DNA from: Dolomedes plantarius
Taxonomy: Eukaryota; Arthropoda; Arachnida; Araneae; Dolomedidae
NCBI GenBank assembly: GCA_907164885.2
Contig: OU015501.1
Span: 63,852,193-63,916,192 of the forward strand
Length of the DNA: 64,000 nucleotides
Direction of reading: 5' to 3'
Shown one piece after another: positions 46,600-57,887 of this stretch. Within the stretch, counting starts at the first letter, position 1. Every line of letters begins with the position of its first letter. Both the position numbers and the translations under genes were made by a program. Below the pieces are notes generated by a model that saw only the letters and a list, made by a program, of their open reading frames with translations, searched no databases and was not told where the DNA came from.

Positions 46600-46830
46600 G
46601 AACCAACACCAACTCCTGACCTCAATTTAGACCAAGCACCTCCAGGACCTCCTGGGGGGGTCTCCCACCTTCTCCACCCTCTCAGACTTCATGAAAGGAC
46701 TTTTCGTCAACAGATTTAACGTGGCCATATCCGGCCTAGATACGAATGTATATAAAGATGGTGGTCAGGATTTGATCTGAGCACCCCTAGTCTCAAGCCC
46801 AACGCTTTACCACTAGGCTACCTCGGGCCT
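46600..46830 (-). repeat. tRNA-derived SINE
   Basis: Minus strand. The head begins near 46830 with an A-box-like TAGCCTAGTGGTAAAGCG and a B-box-like AGATCAAATCC (46768-46778), then a body including CCTGGAGGTGCTTGG. I could not find a target duplication, so the left end is approximate. The head differs from the three other SINEs. Confidence 0.65.
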
Positions 46831-46849
46831 TTATGCAGTAAATTAAAAA

Positions 46850-47795
46850 ACCTGTTCTAAATTTTCGTAATTTTCTGTAAATCTGTAAGAGCCTGTTTCA
46901 CATGTTAATATGCAAACCGACTGTATATTCTCAGATATGATTTCTCTCAACCATAATTTTTATATAGACTTTATTTATATTTAATTAAATGGTATCTAGG
47001 ACCTCATCCATTTGAACTTATTAATATTTAGTTCTTAACAATGATATTAAACATTTCCTGAATAAACGGAATTAAAAAATTCGGCAAATGATGCTTCTTT
47101 AAAGTTATTCATATCCAAAAGAGAACTATAAAAAGACAATAAATTACGTTCTTTGTTACTCATATCTTTGAAATTACTAGCATTTTTTGAATTAAGATAT
47201 TGTTATTTCCCTCCAAAAAGTCTCAGCATCTCCTTTTCAACAGATATTAAATTTTTTTCGAGAAAGGAAATGATTTTTTTGTACAAGTTTGAAATCATCC
47301 GTTTTATCCAAATTGTTATCACATAAGCGTAAAAATTATTTTCAAAAGGACAATTAGAAAATTATTTTTTCAATCGAAAGAGAAAGATGTCATACGTAAT
47401 AGAGAAGAAGAAAATTTGAATTGTATGGCGATAGTAAGAATAAGAAGGATTTCGCTTTTATAAATAGTTTTATTTTCAATACATGTTAAGCCCGATATAA
47501 GTATGATGTTTTTAATTGGATTTTATTAATAAAAGTTCAGATGTCAAATCTTAGTTGTGAGTGAGAACAAAAGTCCCGTGACAAAGTAGTAATACTTTTT
47601 ACATTGAAAGCGAGATTGCATTTAAAATTAAATTTGTTTCAATATTATAGATACTTGATAATTATTTATTTTTCAGTATTTTGACAAAGGAACTTCTGGA
47701 TTTAAGGCTATTTATATGATATAGCAATAGTAATGCACAATACATTACCAAAAGTAATCGGCAATTGGGGTCGAACACACAGAAAATGTATTATT
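46850..47795. other. No recognisable feature
   Basis: AT-rich spacer; nothing recognised. Confidence 0.5.
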
Positions 47796-47922
47796 ATATA
47801 GAGTGTTTCTAAAAGAATCACCCGATTTGAAATGAGTATATTATGAAAATTATTGAACATAGAAACTTAAAATTATTTTTATATTACATGGCTAATCAAA
47901 AGTTTTTTTTTTACAAACCAAA

Positions 47923-48108
47923 TTAAAGGTGCTCAATATGCTCACATTTGGATACATGACATATATCTATATGGTAGGAAAATTCGTCCCAAACTTTTAA
48001 GAGCTTGTCTTCATACACTGCTTCCACGGCTGTTATGTGTACACAGACAACCTGTGTCTTGGAATTGTTTATACCATCGCCTAATGCTCTGAGAGGTAGG
48101 AACTTCAC
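47923..48108 (-). pseudogene. Mariner-like transposase, last ~60 codons
   Basis: The 61-residue frame ends KVWDEFSYHIDICHVSKCEHIEHL. That matches the C-terminus of a group of arthropod mariner-like transposases, in which 'W.E..YR.D.CR.T.GAHIEHL' is the terminal motif. Everything N-terminal to LPLRALGDGINNSKTQ, including the catalytic triad, is gone. The frame is open through the element's 3' end, consistent with a large internal deletion and not point decay. Confidence 0.65.
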
Positions 48109-48188
48109 TCTACCAGGTTTTTGTGGAAGAAAAGCACGCTGAACAGTTGTTACGGACTCACACTTTGCTAAGAGTAGAACACAAAATG

Positions 48189-48728
48189 ATTTCTATTGTG
48201 CAGTCGCCTTCTTTACAAACACCGAAGTGGCGGGCGAAGGAAGAGCGTTAACGCTACTTGTCAGAAACTGCGTGAAACTTTAAATTTCTATATTTTTGCC
48301 TATACATTATTCGATCCAAACGGATTAAAAGATGGATAGTTGTTTTTTTAATCGGATGATTCTCTGATTTTTGTTGTGCAGTCGCCTTCTTTTCAAATAC
48401 TGAAGTGGCGGGCGAAGGAAGAGCGTTAACGCTACTTGTTGGCAACTGCGTGAAACACGATATTTCCCTATTTCTGCCTATACATTATTCGATCAAAATG
48501 GATTAAAAGATGAATAGTTATTATTTTTTTCAAATCGGATGAATCTTTGATTTCTGTTGTGCAGTCGCCTTCTTTACAAACACTGAAGTTGCGGGCGAAA
48601 GAAACTACTTGTCGGCAACTGCGGGAAACTAGAGATTTCCCTCTTTCTGTCTATACATTATTCGATCAAAACGGATTAAAAGATGAATAGTTATGATTTA
48701 TTTTAATCAGATGCTTCTTTTTGAAATA
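48189..48728. repeat. Three tandem ~180-bp repeats
   Basis: Units start near 48189, 48367 and 48550 (GTGCAGTCGCCTTCTTT at 48198, 48376 and 48559; periods 178 and 183 bp). Each contains GGCGGGCGAA, CATTATTCGATC and GATTAAAAGATG(A/G)ATAG and ends in an AATC(G/A)GATG-type segment that resembles the inner part of the element's own inverted repeat. The third unit lacks GGAAGAGCGTTAACG. Confidence 0.9.
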
Positions 48729-48964
48729 CCCTGTATATAGTTTTATGAAGTCAAAGAAAAGGCTAAGAACTACGAAGTTGAGAACGTGAAAATCTCATAA
48801 TCTATGACATCTGATCACATTTAAGACATCAAGCATAAATTCAGGCACAACGTTATTCACCATGCTAACTTTACTTCTGGGCTGGATGTTTTCGAAAACT
48901 ATGGTTCTTTTTTTTAACGCTTTAGTTTCAGTTATTAATTTAGGATTCTTCTCAATTACCTTCT

Positions 48965-49846
48965 TGTGACATGGAATTCGACTTTGTAAATATATTTTCT
49001 TATCTCATAGTCTTGATACAGCATTGATTCGGTTCCATGCACATTTTAGTGTAACTGTTTTATTATGTATGTCCTATGATGTATGTGTGTTTGGGATCGT
49101 GCCTGTGGCTTATTTTGTACCGGTTTCTGGAAGAAAGGTATGTACCTCCCGGAGGCAAATTTAGCTTATCGTGTAGACAGGTTTTGTGACAGAATATAGG
49201 AGTGACTTGCCACCCCATCTCGGCTGTAAAGGGGTCTTAGCGTCCCCATAGCAACCGTCTAGTAACATCTTTTAGCCAATGAGAGCTGAAAGGTGTTTGT
49301 TCGTGGATATAACTGACCTCTGCTCTCCCCGGTTCTAAAGAAGTAAAAAAACGTTTTTTTAGCCAGTTGTAGAATAAGCAGCGACAGTGAAAGGACCTCG
49401 TGGTGTCCCGATCTTGAACCATCAGCCATTTTTTTTTTTTTTGCGTTGCCGATTCCGCTGGTCGACTTAAGAGAAACGAGATGCTACAATTTCAAACGAG
49501 GGTGGTGGTAAGTCATAAGTATTTGTGTTATATTTATGAGGAGAGGGCACAGCTCTAATCAATTGTAAATAATTTGAATTTTATGTGTTCTAATAATTTT
49601 TTTAATGAATGATAACAATTAATATGATTATTTCTGTAACAGTTTGTAATCAGTGTTTAAATTAATGTTAAGTAATATTAAGAGAAATTAAATGGTAACA
49701 TTAGATATTAAATTTGAGTTCGTGTCCTTTAGTTGTTCTCAGACATGTGTCACAGTGTATTTCTCAAATTTATAATTTAGCAAAAAAAAAATAAAAGCCA
49801 CTATACAAAATATTCTAATTATTATATGTTCTAACTTAATTTAATA
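48965..49846 (+). repeat. 5' LTR of Gypsy-2
   Basis: It starts TGTGACATGGAATTCG and ends TTAATTTAATA, where similarity to the 3' copy stops. The end is not the usual CA. A CG-containing block (CTCCCGGAGG, TTGCCACCCC) lies around 49145-49330. Confidence 0.9.
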
Positions 49847-49848
49847 TA

Positions 49849-49866
49849 TGGTGCCGTCAATAGGCT
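49849..49866 (+). other. Primer binding site of Gypsy-2
   Basis: TGGTGCCGTCAATAGGCT starts two bases after the 5' LTR and begins with TGG. The tRNA is not assigned. Confidence 0.65.
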
Positions 49867-50076
49867 CTTCGAACTCTGGGATTTTAAGAATAAAAGTAAT
49901 TATATAATTCACTGCACATTGTCTGAGTAAATTGTATGTAAAATGTTTATAATATATTTCAATTGTTGAATTGTATGTATTGCATTATGAAATTGAGTTA
50001 AGTTATTTTTTTATTATTATTCATTTCATAAGATAAATTTAGAAATTCTATTTGCTGAAATTTGAAATAATTAAAC

Positions 50077-51184
50077 ATGTCGAAAGGTTGTAGAACTAGA
50101 AATAGGCAGGCTAGTCCTCCCCCATCACCTTCAACGTCTGATTCAAACACTATAAATATAATAGCGCCAGCAAGTATTATGATTTCTCTGCCCTCTTTTG
50201 GTGGTTCTTCACAGGAGAACTGCAATTTTTTTAAAAATCATTTTGAGGAAATCGCCTCATTAGAAAAATGGAATGATGAAAAAATAATACATTCTTTTAA
50301 AATCGCGTTTAACAGGGAAGGCGTTAGATTTTCTTATGAACGACCCAAAATTTGAGAACATTTCTACCCACAAGAAATTAGTACAGGCCTTAAAAGATAA
50401 ATTTATTAAGTCCCCTTTGTTTTCGACACTGCAAGAGGAATTCCTCAACATCAGACAAGCTCCCTGTCAGTCAGTTTCCAATTTGGCAGACACTGTTCAA
50501 GATAAGGCTACCAAATATTTGAAATTCACAAACACCGATTCCGAGGAGGTCATTAAATTCAAAGAAAACATGTTACTCGGCCGATTCTTAGAAGCCTTAA
50601 GGTCTGATATAAGGATAGAAACAAAAAAATTGGGTCCGGAAAATTTTAAAAAGGCAGTAAAAATTGCTAAAAATATTGAAGCAGCTCTTAATGAACAACA
50701 GGATGTTGAAGTAAACGCGTTTCGAACGACTAGCGAAAATACGGATTCCACAATTCAACAACTAATTCAACTTAATTTTGAACAATCAAAAAAAATATCG
50801 CAGCTTACAGACAAATTAAATGAATTTTCTATTAAAATCGAAAATCAGTCCAGTGCAAAGATTTCTTGTCACATTTGTGGAAAATGACACAAAACCACTG
50901 ATTGCTGGCATTTCAATTCACAATCCTCAGCGCAGCAACCGCAACAAGTTTTCGCTCCCCAAAATTTTCCCCCATTTTCAACCCCTTTCATACCTGGTCC
51001 ACCTGCAAATTACTTTCGCCCTATGTACCCACCATTGAATGGTTTTGATACTCAGTTTCAACCTCAATTTCAATCGCATTTCCAAAATTCTAGGGGTAGG
51101 CCAAAATATAAAAGTCATTATAACGCAGGCAGCAAAAATAATTATAAGAAACATTCATCAAATAACGGAAATTTAAACTCGTAG
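50077..51184 (+). pseudogene. Gypsy-2 gag, frameshifted and with a nonsense codon
   Basis: ATG at 50077 (MSKGCRTRNRQASPPPSPS) opens a Gag whose first part runs to a frame break near 50340-50355. It continues in another frame (50336-50887) with LVQALKDKFIKSPLFSTLQE, FLNIRQAPCQSVSNLADTV and ENFKKAVKIAKNIEAALNEQ, typical Gag capsid sequence. A C-terminal coiled-coil-like stretch follows, leading into a zinc knuckle CHICGK. There a TGA (50885-50887) interrupts the knuckle, and the remaining HKTTDCW is in the same frame. A proline/asparagine/glutamine-rich tail ends at TAG near 51184. The overlap with the pol frame is small and in the -1 relation usual for Gypsy elements. Not functional as it stands. 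Confidence 0.85.
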
Positions 51185-54100
51185 GGAACTCGTTTTCACA
51201 AGATGCTTCCGAAACGAAGTTCCACAACGGCTCGAAACCGGTATTGAAAGGAGGCACTGACGTCATCAAAGAGACTGTTCCTTTTCCTAGAAAACGCAAA
51301 CAAATAGAGTGGGTTCTCTCGTGTCAAGGGACGGAAAAAGCTAATCTCCCAATAATTAAGGCTAAATTTCAAGACATTCAGGCCCTTGGTTTAATTGACA
51401 CAGGGGCAAATATCTCGTTAATCCATCCAAGTTTAATAAATGAAATAAAACAAAAAATAAAAATTAATTATATATCGCATAATATTAAAATCCACACCTT
51501 AAACAACAATAGTATCCCGTTCACAAGTGCCTGTACATTATCTTTTAAAATTAATGACCGCTGGTTCAAAAACACTTTTTATATCACTAAATGCGCATGG
51601 AATTGCAAGTATAACATTATTTTAGGCTTTGATTTTCTTAAAAGAAATAACGGCCTCATTGATGTTGAAAACAACTGTTTAAAAATTGGCAGAATCTCTT
51701 TTAATTTTGAGGATGATCAAAATCTCCCTGTTGTTAATAATGTAAATATCATTCAAAACAAAAATTCTTTTGCCAAACTTGCACATCATATTATTCTTTC
51801 CCCAAATGAAACTCAATTGATAAAACTAAAAATTCCGTCAAAAATTACGTCCGATTTTATCCTTTCAAAAAGATCCAAATTAGCTAATATCCATTTTGAT
51901 GACTCCTTACATGCTCCTAATTCACAAAAGATTGCCTGTTTATTTGTTACAAATCGCACGGATCAGGAACTTTCTTTCCGCAAAGATACCAAATTTGCTG
52001 AGATTTTAATGGAGGATCTTGAAGTTTTTAAGCCGAATCAAGAATCTGATTTTCAAGTTAATAATATACAGTCTGAAGAAATTTTGGCCTTACGAAAAAA
52101 TGAAATCGCTGCAAATGATTTTGAATTATCCCATTTATCTGATGACGAAAGACCACAAATTTTACAAATGCTACTCGATAACTATGCTGTTTTTTCTAAA
52201 TCCTATTCTACCCTAGGGGCTACTGATGCAGTTAAACCCAAATTTAAATTATTACATGATTATCCTTTACAATCTCGTTCCTTTCCAATTCCTTCTATAG
52301 CCAAAAATTTTGCCTACACTGAAATAAAAAATCTGTTAGATGCAGGTATCATTGAATCTACCAATTCTATTTATGCTTTTCCAGTATTATTTGGGAAGAA
52401 GAAACATAATCCTAATGACAAGAAATCAGAATTAAAATTCTGTATGGTAGTAGACTATCGCCTATTGAATGATATATCGGAAGCTTTCAAAATACACTTG
52501 CCCAATATAAATGATATTCTTCACAAAATTGCTGGCAATCAATTTTATTGTGTTCTGGATTTAAAAAGTGCTTTCTTTCAAATTATGTTAGATCCTAATG
52601 AAAGGGAAAAATTAGCCTTTGTGACCGAATTTGGTAATTTTCAACCCACTCGTCTCCCATTTGGCAGCAAAAATAGCACCTCATATTTTCATACCCTAAT
52701 GAACAAATTCCTGGGTGATTTGACAGGCAAGCGTCTTCAATTCTTTTTAAATGATGTTATTATTGCCCATGATTCCATCCCTCAGCTATTAAAATTATTA
52801 CAACAGGTATTTGATAAATTGAAAGCTTTTAACTTAACCTTAGACCCTCAGAAGCTCCAACTTTTCAAAACTCAAATTGATTACTTGGGTTATACGGTAA
52901 ATAGAGAAGGATTTTTTCCTTCTCTTTCCAACATAAATTAAGTTACCAGCTTTCCTGTTCCCAAAACTATTAAAAATGTAAAAACTTTCCTTGGCATGGC
53001 TAACTACTTTAGACATTTAATTAATAATTATGCAGAAATTGTACAACCTTTGGTCAATCTTACCAAAAAAAATTCAAAATTTATCTGGAATTCTGACTGC
53101 CAAAATGCCTTTCAATGTATTCAAAATCTAATTCTTAACAAGCCTACTCTACATCATATTGATCCCGATAAAGAATTCTATTTAATCACTGATGCATCAA
53201 ATGTAGCACTTAGTGGCATTCTCATGCAAAAGGATAACAATGATAATTTTTTTCCAATTTCTTTTTTTTCAAAACAACTCAATCCTGCGGAGAGGCGATA
53301 CTCTGCAGTGAAAAGTGAGTTATATGCCATTTACTCTGCAGTTAAACATTTTAAGGATTTATTGTATGGTAAACCTTTTTGTATTCTCACTGATGCCAAG
53401 TGTTTAACTTATCATTTATCACTGCAGAAACAACCTGATATAATTGCTAGATGGTTAATATATTTACAAGATTTTCAGTTTTCGATTTCCCATGTTAAAG
53501 GTGTCACTAATCCCGCAGATTTCTTATCAAGAGTTACTCATTCTTCTCCTTCACCCCCCATGCAAATTAATAATGTATTCTCTGTCAATACTAATTTGGC
53601 TAAGGAAAATATCCTAAATGAACAACTTCTTGATGCTGAGCTAAGCCACATAAGAGAAAAACTTGTAAATGATGATTTGAAAACCAAAAGAAAATTTTTC
53701 ATTCAAAAGAACTCTAATCTCTTGTGTAGGAAAACGAAAATAAATAGAAAAAGATCTTTCAAGATTGTTATTCCTAAAAAATTAATAAAAACATGCATAG
53801 AAACTGCCCATGGCCCTCATTTTGGCATAAACGAAACCTATAATTTCATCAAAGACATTTATTTTTGGTCAGGTTCATTCTCAGATGTCAAGAATTTCTG
53901 CAATACATGTCATCATTGCCTTAAACATAAATCAAAAATTCTAAATTCTAACTTTAATTTCATGAATAAATCTCATTTGGCTCCTGGTGAATGTATCGCC
54001 ATTGACATTGTTGGTCCTCTTCCAAGATCCACAAACAATCAAATTTATTTTAACAATTGTCGATCACTATTCTCGGTTTTTGGAGGCTGTACCTTTAAAT

Positions 54101-54821
54101 TCTATTTCTTCAAAATCAATAATTAATGTTAAAAAATAAATATTTCTCCCTTTTTGGTATTCCAAAGGTTCTGATATCTGACAATGGGACCTATTTCACC
54201 TCCCAAGAATTTGAAAACTTTCTATCGAACTTAAATATACAGCATAACAAAGCTTCAATTTATTACCCTCAAAGTAATGGTCTTCTAGAAAGAGCGCATA
54301 AAACATTAAAAGAATCTGTGGCGTGCATTTCTTCTCATGCTTTCCAATGGGATGACAATTTGCTCTATTTTAAACTTTTTTATAACAATTCATCCCATTC
54401 TGCTACTGGTTTTTCTCTCGCGCAATTGTTTTTCTCGAGAGAACTGAATACTACCATTCAACTTAATTTTGATCCGCAAACATGTCAGGATTATCCAGAA
54501 TATTTTTCAAAACAACAAAAGTTGATTGAACAATCTCGCAAAGCTGTTCAAGAATACGAAAGGAAGTTACTAGAGGGTAAAAATGACAAAAAATCTAATA
54601 TAAATACTTCAACTTTCAAAATTGAAGACACTGTGTTTTTAAAGGCTCTTATCACTCCTACTGCTCTAGCTCCAAAATTTCTTGGTCCTTATAAGATTCT
54701 AAAAGAATTTAGAAACAAAAATTTTCTCATTCAAGATTTAAATGACTCCAATGCTAAGCCAATAAAAGTCCATCAATCAAAATTATGTAGAGTGCCTTCA
54801 AAAAGACCAGCTATTGTATAA
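51181..54821 (+). pseudogene. Gypsy-2 pol: protease, RT, RNase H, integrase, with stops and frameshifts
   Basis: The pol frame is open from about 51181. The protease motif GLIDTGANISLI has its Asp at about 51397. The RT domain follows: MVVDYRLLND, YCVLDLKSAFFQIML and RLPFGSKNSTSYFHTLMNKF. Its catalytic box reads FFLNDVIIA (52741-52767), so Tyr and the first Asp of YxDD are Phe and Asn. A TAA at 52939-52941 interrupts the RT/RNase H connection; the same frame resumes with TFLGMANYFRHL. RNase H shows YLITDAS, AVKSELYAIY and CILTDAK. The integrase has a zinc region (HGPHFG ... CNTCHHC), Asp in AIDIVGPLP, Asp in ISDNGTYFTS and Glu in NGLLERAHKTLKE. Two frameshifts lie between the first and second Asp (about 54045 and 54110-54125). 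A C-terminal chromatin/DNA-binding tail with KFLGPYKIL ends at 54821. Inactive copy. Confidence 0.88.
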
Positions 54822-55013
54822 TTTATCATTGAATATACACAGTTTAATCTTATACCATTTTTTTCTCTTCTTTCTTTTCTCATAAACTTTTACTTGTTAA
54901 ACATGTATTTATGTCAAATGTGTTCCTTGATACAAGAAATGCATAGCTCTCTAGTCCTATGTATCTCTCTGCAATAATGCAGCAATAAATTTCCTTTGTG
55001 TTTGTAATCCCAT

Positions 55014-55093
<80 letters not shown>

Positions 55094-56551
55094 CTTTGAA
55101 TAACCTAATGTTTATTATTATGCATATCATTTATGTCACTTTAATTAAGAATCTATGTTGATAGGATCTTATTTTAAATGCTTCTCAAATATTGTGCATT
55201 GGTGTTCATGCACGACCCAACTTTTCCCACATCATGTGTGTTTGTTTATATTGGTGAAGTTATTGTTTCAGCCTCAGAATTCATATGCGAAGGCTCATGT
55301 TTGTTTTAAACTATTGTTTTAAGTTATTGAAGTCTATCTATGGGTCGTTGCAACAAGCTTTAATTAAATAAAGAATTTAATAATAATGGACTTTGAAAAT
55401 TTAACAGCTATTTCACTGAAAAAAAAATTTTGTTTTGTAGTTACCAAAACGAATTTAATTTTGTTTAGCTGTCACAAGAATTTTTTTTTATTCTGTTGTT
55501 TGCATCACATGTAGAGTCGTCGATGCATGCTGTTGTATTGTCTAGTGATATTGCTAATGTGGGCTGGTGCCTAGTATGCTATTTAATTGCTAGTTAACAT
55601 AACAAAGAAAAAAAATCTTTTTTTGTTTGTTTGTCTTCTGGTGTCTGCTACTATTGTGAAATTTTGTGATCTGGCTTGGTTAATGCTCAATATGGCTTAA
55701 ATAAAGCTACTAGTGGGAAACAAATTTTGCAGTAATTATGTTATTTATTAAAAATGTATAGCTAGCTACCAAGCTGAACTGCGTACATCTGCTTTGTGCC
55801 CATAAACAATAATAATAATAATAACAAATTTTTAACTACATTTATTTATTTATTTATTTATTTTTGCATATCCTCCTTTTGTACATTGTAATAATTTTGT
55901 ATGCTCACTGTGGCCACTGTGCTCTCCCTGGTGTTTTGCCGTACCTCCATTACTTACCATCACCACCACCTACTGTTTGCTATTCTGCTATTATCATGCT
56001 GAGTGTTCTACAAATCATGTGTGCTGCAAGAGAACACTGTCTGGGATCAATTGTTTGCTGCAGTTCAAGGAGCTGGTTATGATATCGCACACTAACACTA
56101 CTGGAGAGACTCTGTGCCACATACAAATTGTACATTCAACTTATCATTTCCTTTCTTTCTTACTGCATCATCGAAACGACGAGGACGATGCTACATCCTG
56201 GAAGATCCAGAGGATCCCGATGGAGTTTTTCCTGATGCAAGTCTATGCTGAGGTCGACAGAGTTACTACTTCGGCATTCTCTTCTCAACAGAAGGTCTCT
56301 ATGATCCTATTTCACAGCAAGTGAAGTATCTTCGCCGACCCGCCAGATCCTCTGAGGAGCGAGTTTCATACTCGAGGCTGTTTTGCTATATTCACAGAAC
56401 TTTTCTAAGAAATTAACTGGTTTTGATTCTGGTAGACTTGGCATGTAATATGGCCCCCTTGGCCCAGTCCAAGGTCTTAAATCCTAATTTGGATTAATTG
56501 AGTTTTTATCTACATGGTTAATTTTATATTTGTGTTTTTTTTTCTCTCTAT
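54822..56551 (+). other. 3' non-coding region of Gypsy-2
   Basis: About 1.7 kb between pol and the polypurine tract, containing a (TA)n array (55017-55090), an (AAT)n run near 55808-55825 and a (TTTA)n run near 55841-55863. Frames at 55864-56082 and 55977-56324 show no signal peptide-plus-anchor architecture or other envelope hallmark, so I see no env gene. Confidence 0.6.
55017..55090. repeat. (TA)n microsatellite inside Gypsy-2
   Basis: About 74 bp of TA in the 3' non-coding region. Confidence 0.95.
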
Positions 56552-56564
56552 GGGAGGGGAGGAA
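56552..56564 (+). other. Polypurine tract of Gypsy-2
   Basis: GGGAGGGGAGGAA lies directly before the 3' LTR, the expected primer for plus-strand DNA synthesis. Confidence 0.9.
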
Positions 56565-57445
56565 TGTGACATGGAATTCGACTTTGTAAATATATTTTCT
56601 TATCTCATAGTCTTGATACAGCATTGATTCGGTTCCATGCACATTTTAGTGTAACTGTTTTATTATGTATGTCCTATGATGTATGTGTGTTTGGGATCGT
56701 GCCTGTGGCTTATTTTGTACCGGTTTCTGGAAGAAAGGTATGTACCTCCCGGAGGCAAATTTAGCTTATCGTGTAGACAGGTTTTGTGACAGAATATAGG
56801 AGTGACTTGCCACCCCTTCTCGGCTGTAAAGGGGTCTTAGCGTCCCCATAGCAACCGTCTAGTAACATCTTTTAGCCAATGAGAGCTGAAAGGTGTTTGT
56901 TCGAGGACATAACTGACCTCTGCTCTCCCCGGTTCTAAAGAAGTAAAAAAAACGTTTTTTTAGCCAGTTGTAGAATAAGCAGCGACAGTGAGAGGACCTC
57001 GTGGTGTCCTGATCTTGAACCATCAGCCATTTTTTTTTTGTGTTGCCGATTCCGCTGGTCGACTTAAGAGAAACGAGATGCTACAATTTCAAACGAGGGT
57101 GGTGGTAAGTCATAAGTATTTGTGTTATATTTATGAGGAGAGAGCACAGCTCTAATCAATTGTATATAATTTGAATTTTATGTGTTCTAATAATTTTTTT
57201 AATGAATGATAACAATTAATATGATTATTTCTGTAACAATTTGTAATCAGTGTTTAAATTAATGTTAAGTAATATTAAGAGAAATTAAATGGTAACATTA
57301 GATATTAAATTTGAGTTCGTGTCCTTTAGTTGTTCTCAGACATGTGTCAGAGTGTATTTCTCAAATTTATAATTTAGCAAAAAAAAAAAATAAAAGCCAC
57401 TATACAAAATATTCTAATTATTATATGTTCTAACTTAATTTAATA
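56565..57445 (+). repeat. 3' LTR of Gypsy-2
   Basis: It starts TGTGACATGGAATTCG and ends TTTAATA. Differences from the 5' LTR include substitutions in the ~56817, ~56904 and ~56990-57010 regions and two homopolymer-length changes. Confidence 0.92.
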
Positions 57446-57450
57446 CTTCT

Positions 57451-57885
57451 TGGATCAACATTCATACATACATGTATTCTTATTATTTCAATTCTTTAAA
57501 GCAGTTTCTTATGATTTGAACTTTTTGATTCTATTATATATTTAACGTTCTCCAGCTCCACCCCTCCTAAAATTATGTTTTGTTTTTTTCGTTTTGACAT
57601 CTTTCTTCTTTGAAAGAGCAGCTGCTGTACTACAGATATTAAGTTTTAACTCATCAATATAATGTTAATTCCATATATTATTTTTTGTTTTTCTGTTATC
57701 GCTCACCCTTCCGACTCCAATGACACTCTTGGAGTTCAGGATTATTTTACTGATTTTCCTATTAATATCTCAGTTTAATTGTCGCATTTAAAGCTTGTTC
57801 ACTGAGATATCCGGTCCAATCGAGTACAGCTTTTGAAAGGTTTATATCTTGAAATGTGAAATTTGTGGTCACAGTGCTCAACAAG
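57451..57885. other. No recognisable feature
   Basis: AT-rich spacer between Gypsy-2 and the next DNA transposon. Confidence 0.5.
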
Positions 57886-57887
57886 TA

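Larger units (their letters stand above)
47801..48733 (-). mobile_element. Mariner-like element with tandemly triplicated 5' end
   Basis: The left end reads GAGTGTTTCTAAAAGAATCA and the reverse complement of the right end CAGGGTATTTCAAAAAGAAG, an imperfect ~35-bp inverted repeat flanked by TA. The left part holds the C-terminal end of a transposase on the minus strand. The right part is three tandem units (see 48189-48728). Most of the transposase is missing. Confidence 0.7.
48965..57445 (+). mobile_element. Ty3/Gypsy LTR retrotransposon, degenerate (Gypsy-2)
   Basis: The 8,481-bp element has LTRs of 882 and 881 bp that differ at roughly a dozen sites (about 98-99% identical). A 5-bp target duplication CTTCT lies at 48960-48964 and 57446-57450. 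It has a primer binding site, gag, pol in the order protease-RT-RNase H-integrase, a ~1.7-kb 3' non-coding region and a polypurine tract. gag and pol carry several stops and frameshifts. No env-like frame was recognised. It is older than Gypsy-1 judging by LTR divergence. Confidence 0.92.

Noticed and set aside
48189..48728. CRISPR-like regular repeats
   Set aside because: The repeats are contiguous ~180-bp units without short spacers in a eukaryotic transposon, so simple tandem duplication.
55864..56324. Possible env gene in Gypsy-2
   Set aside because: The short frames have no signal peptide-plus-anchor architecture, cleavage site or recognisable fold.
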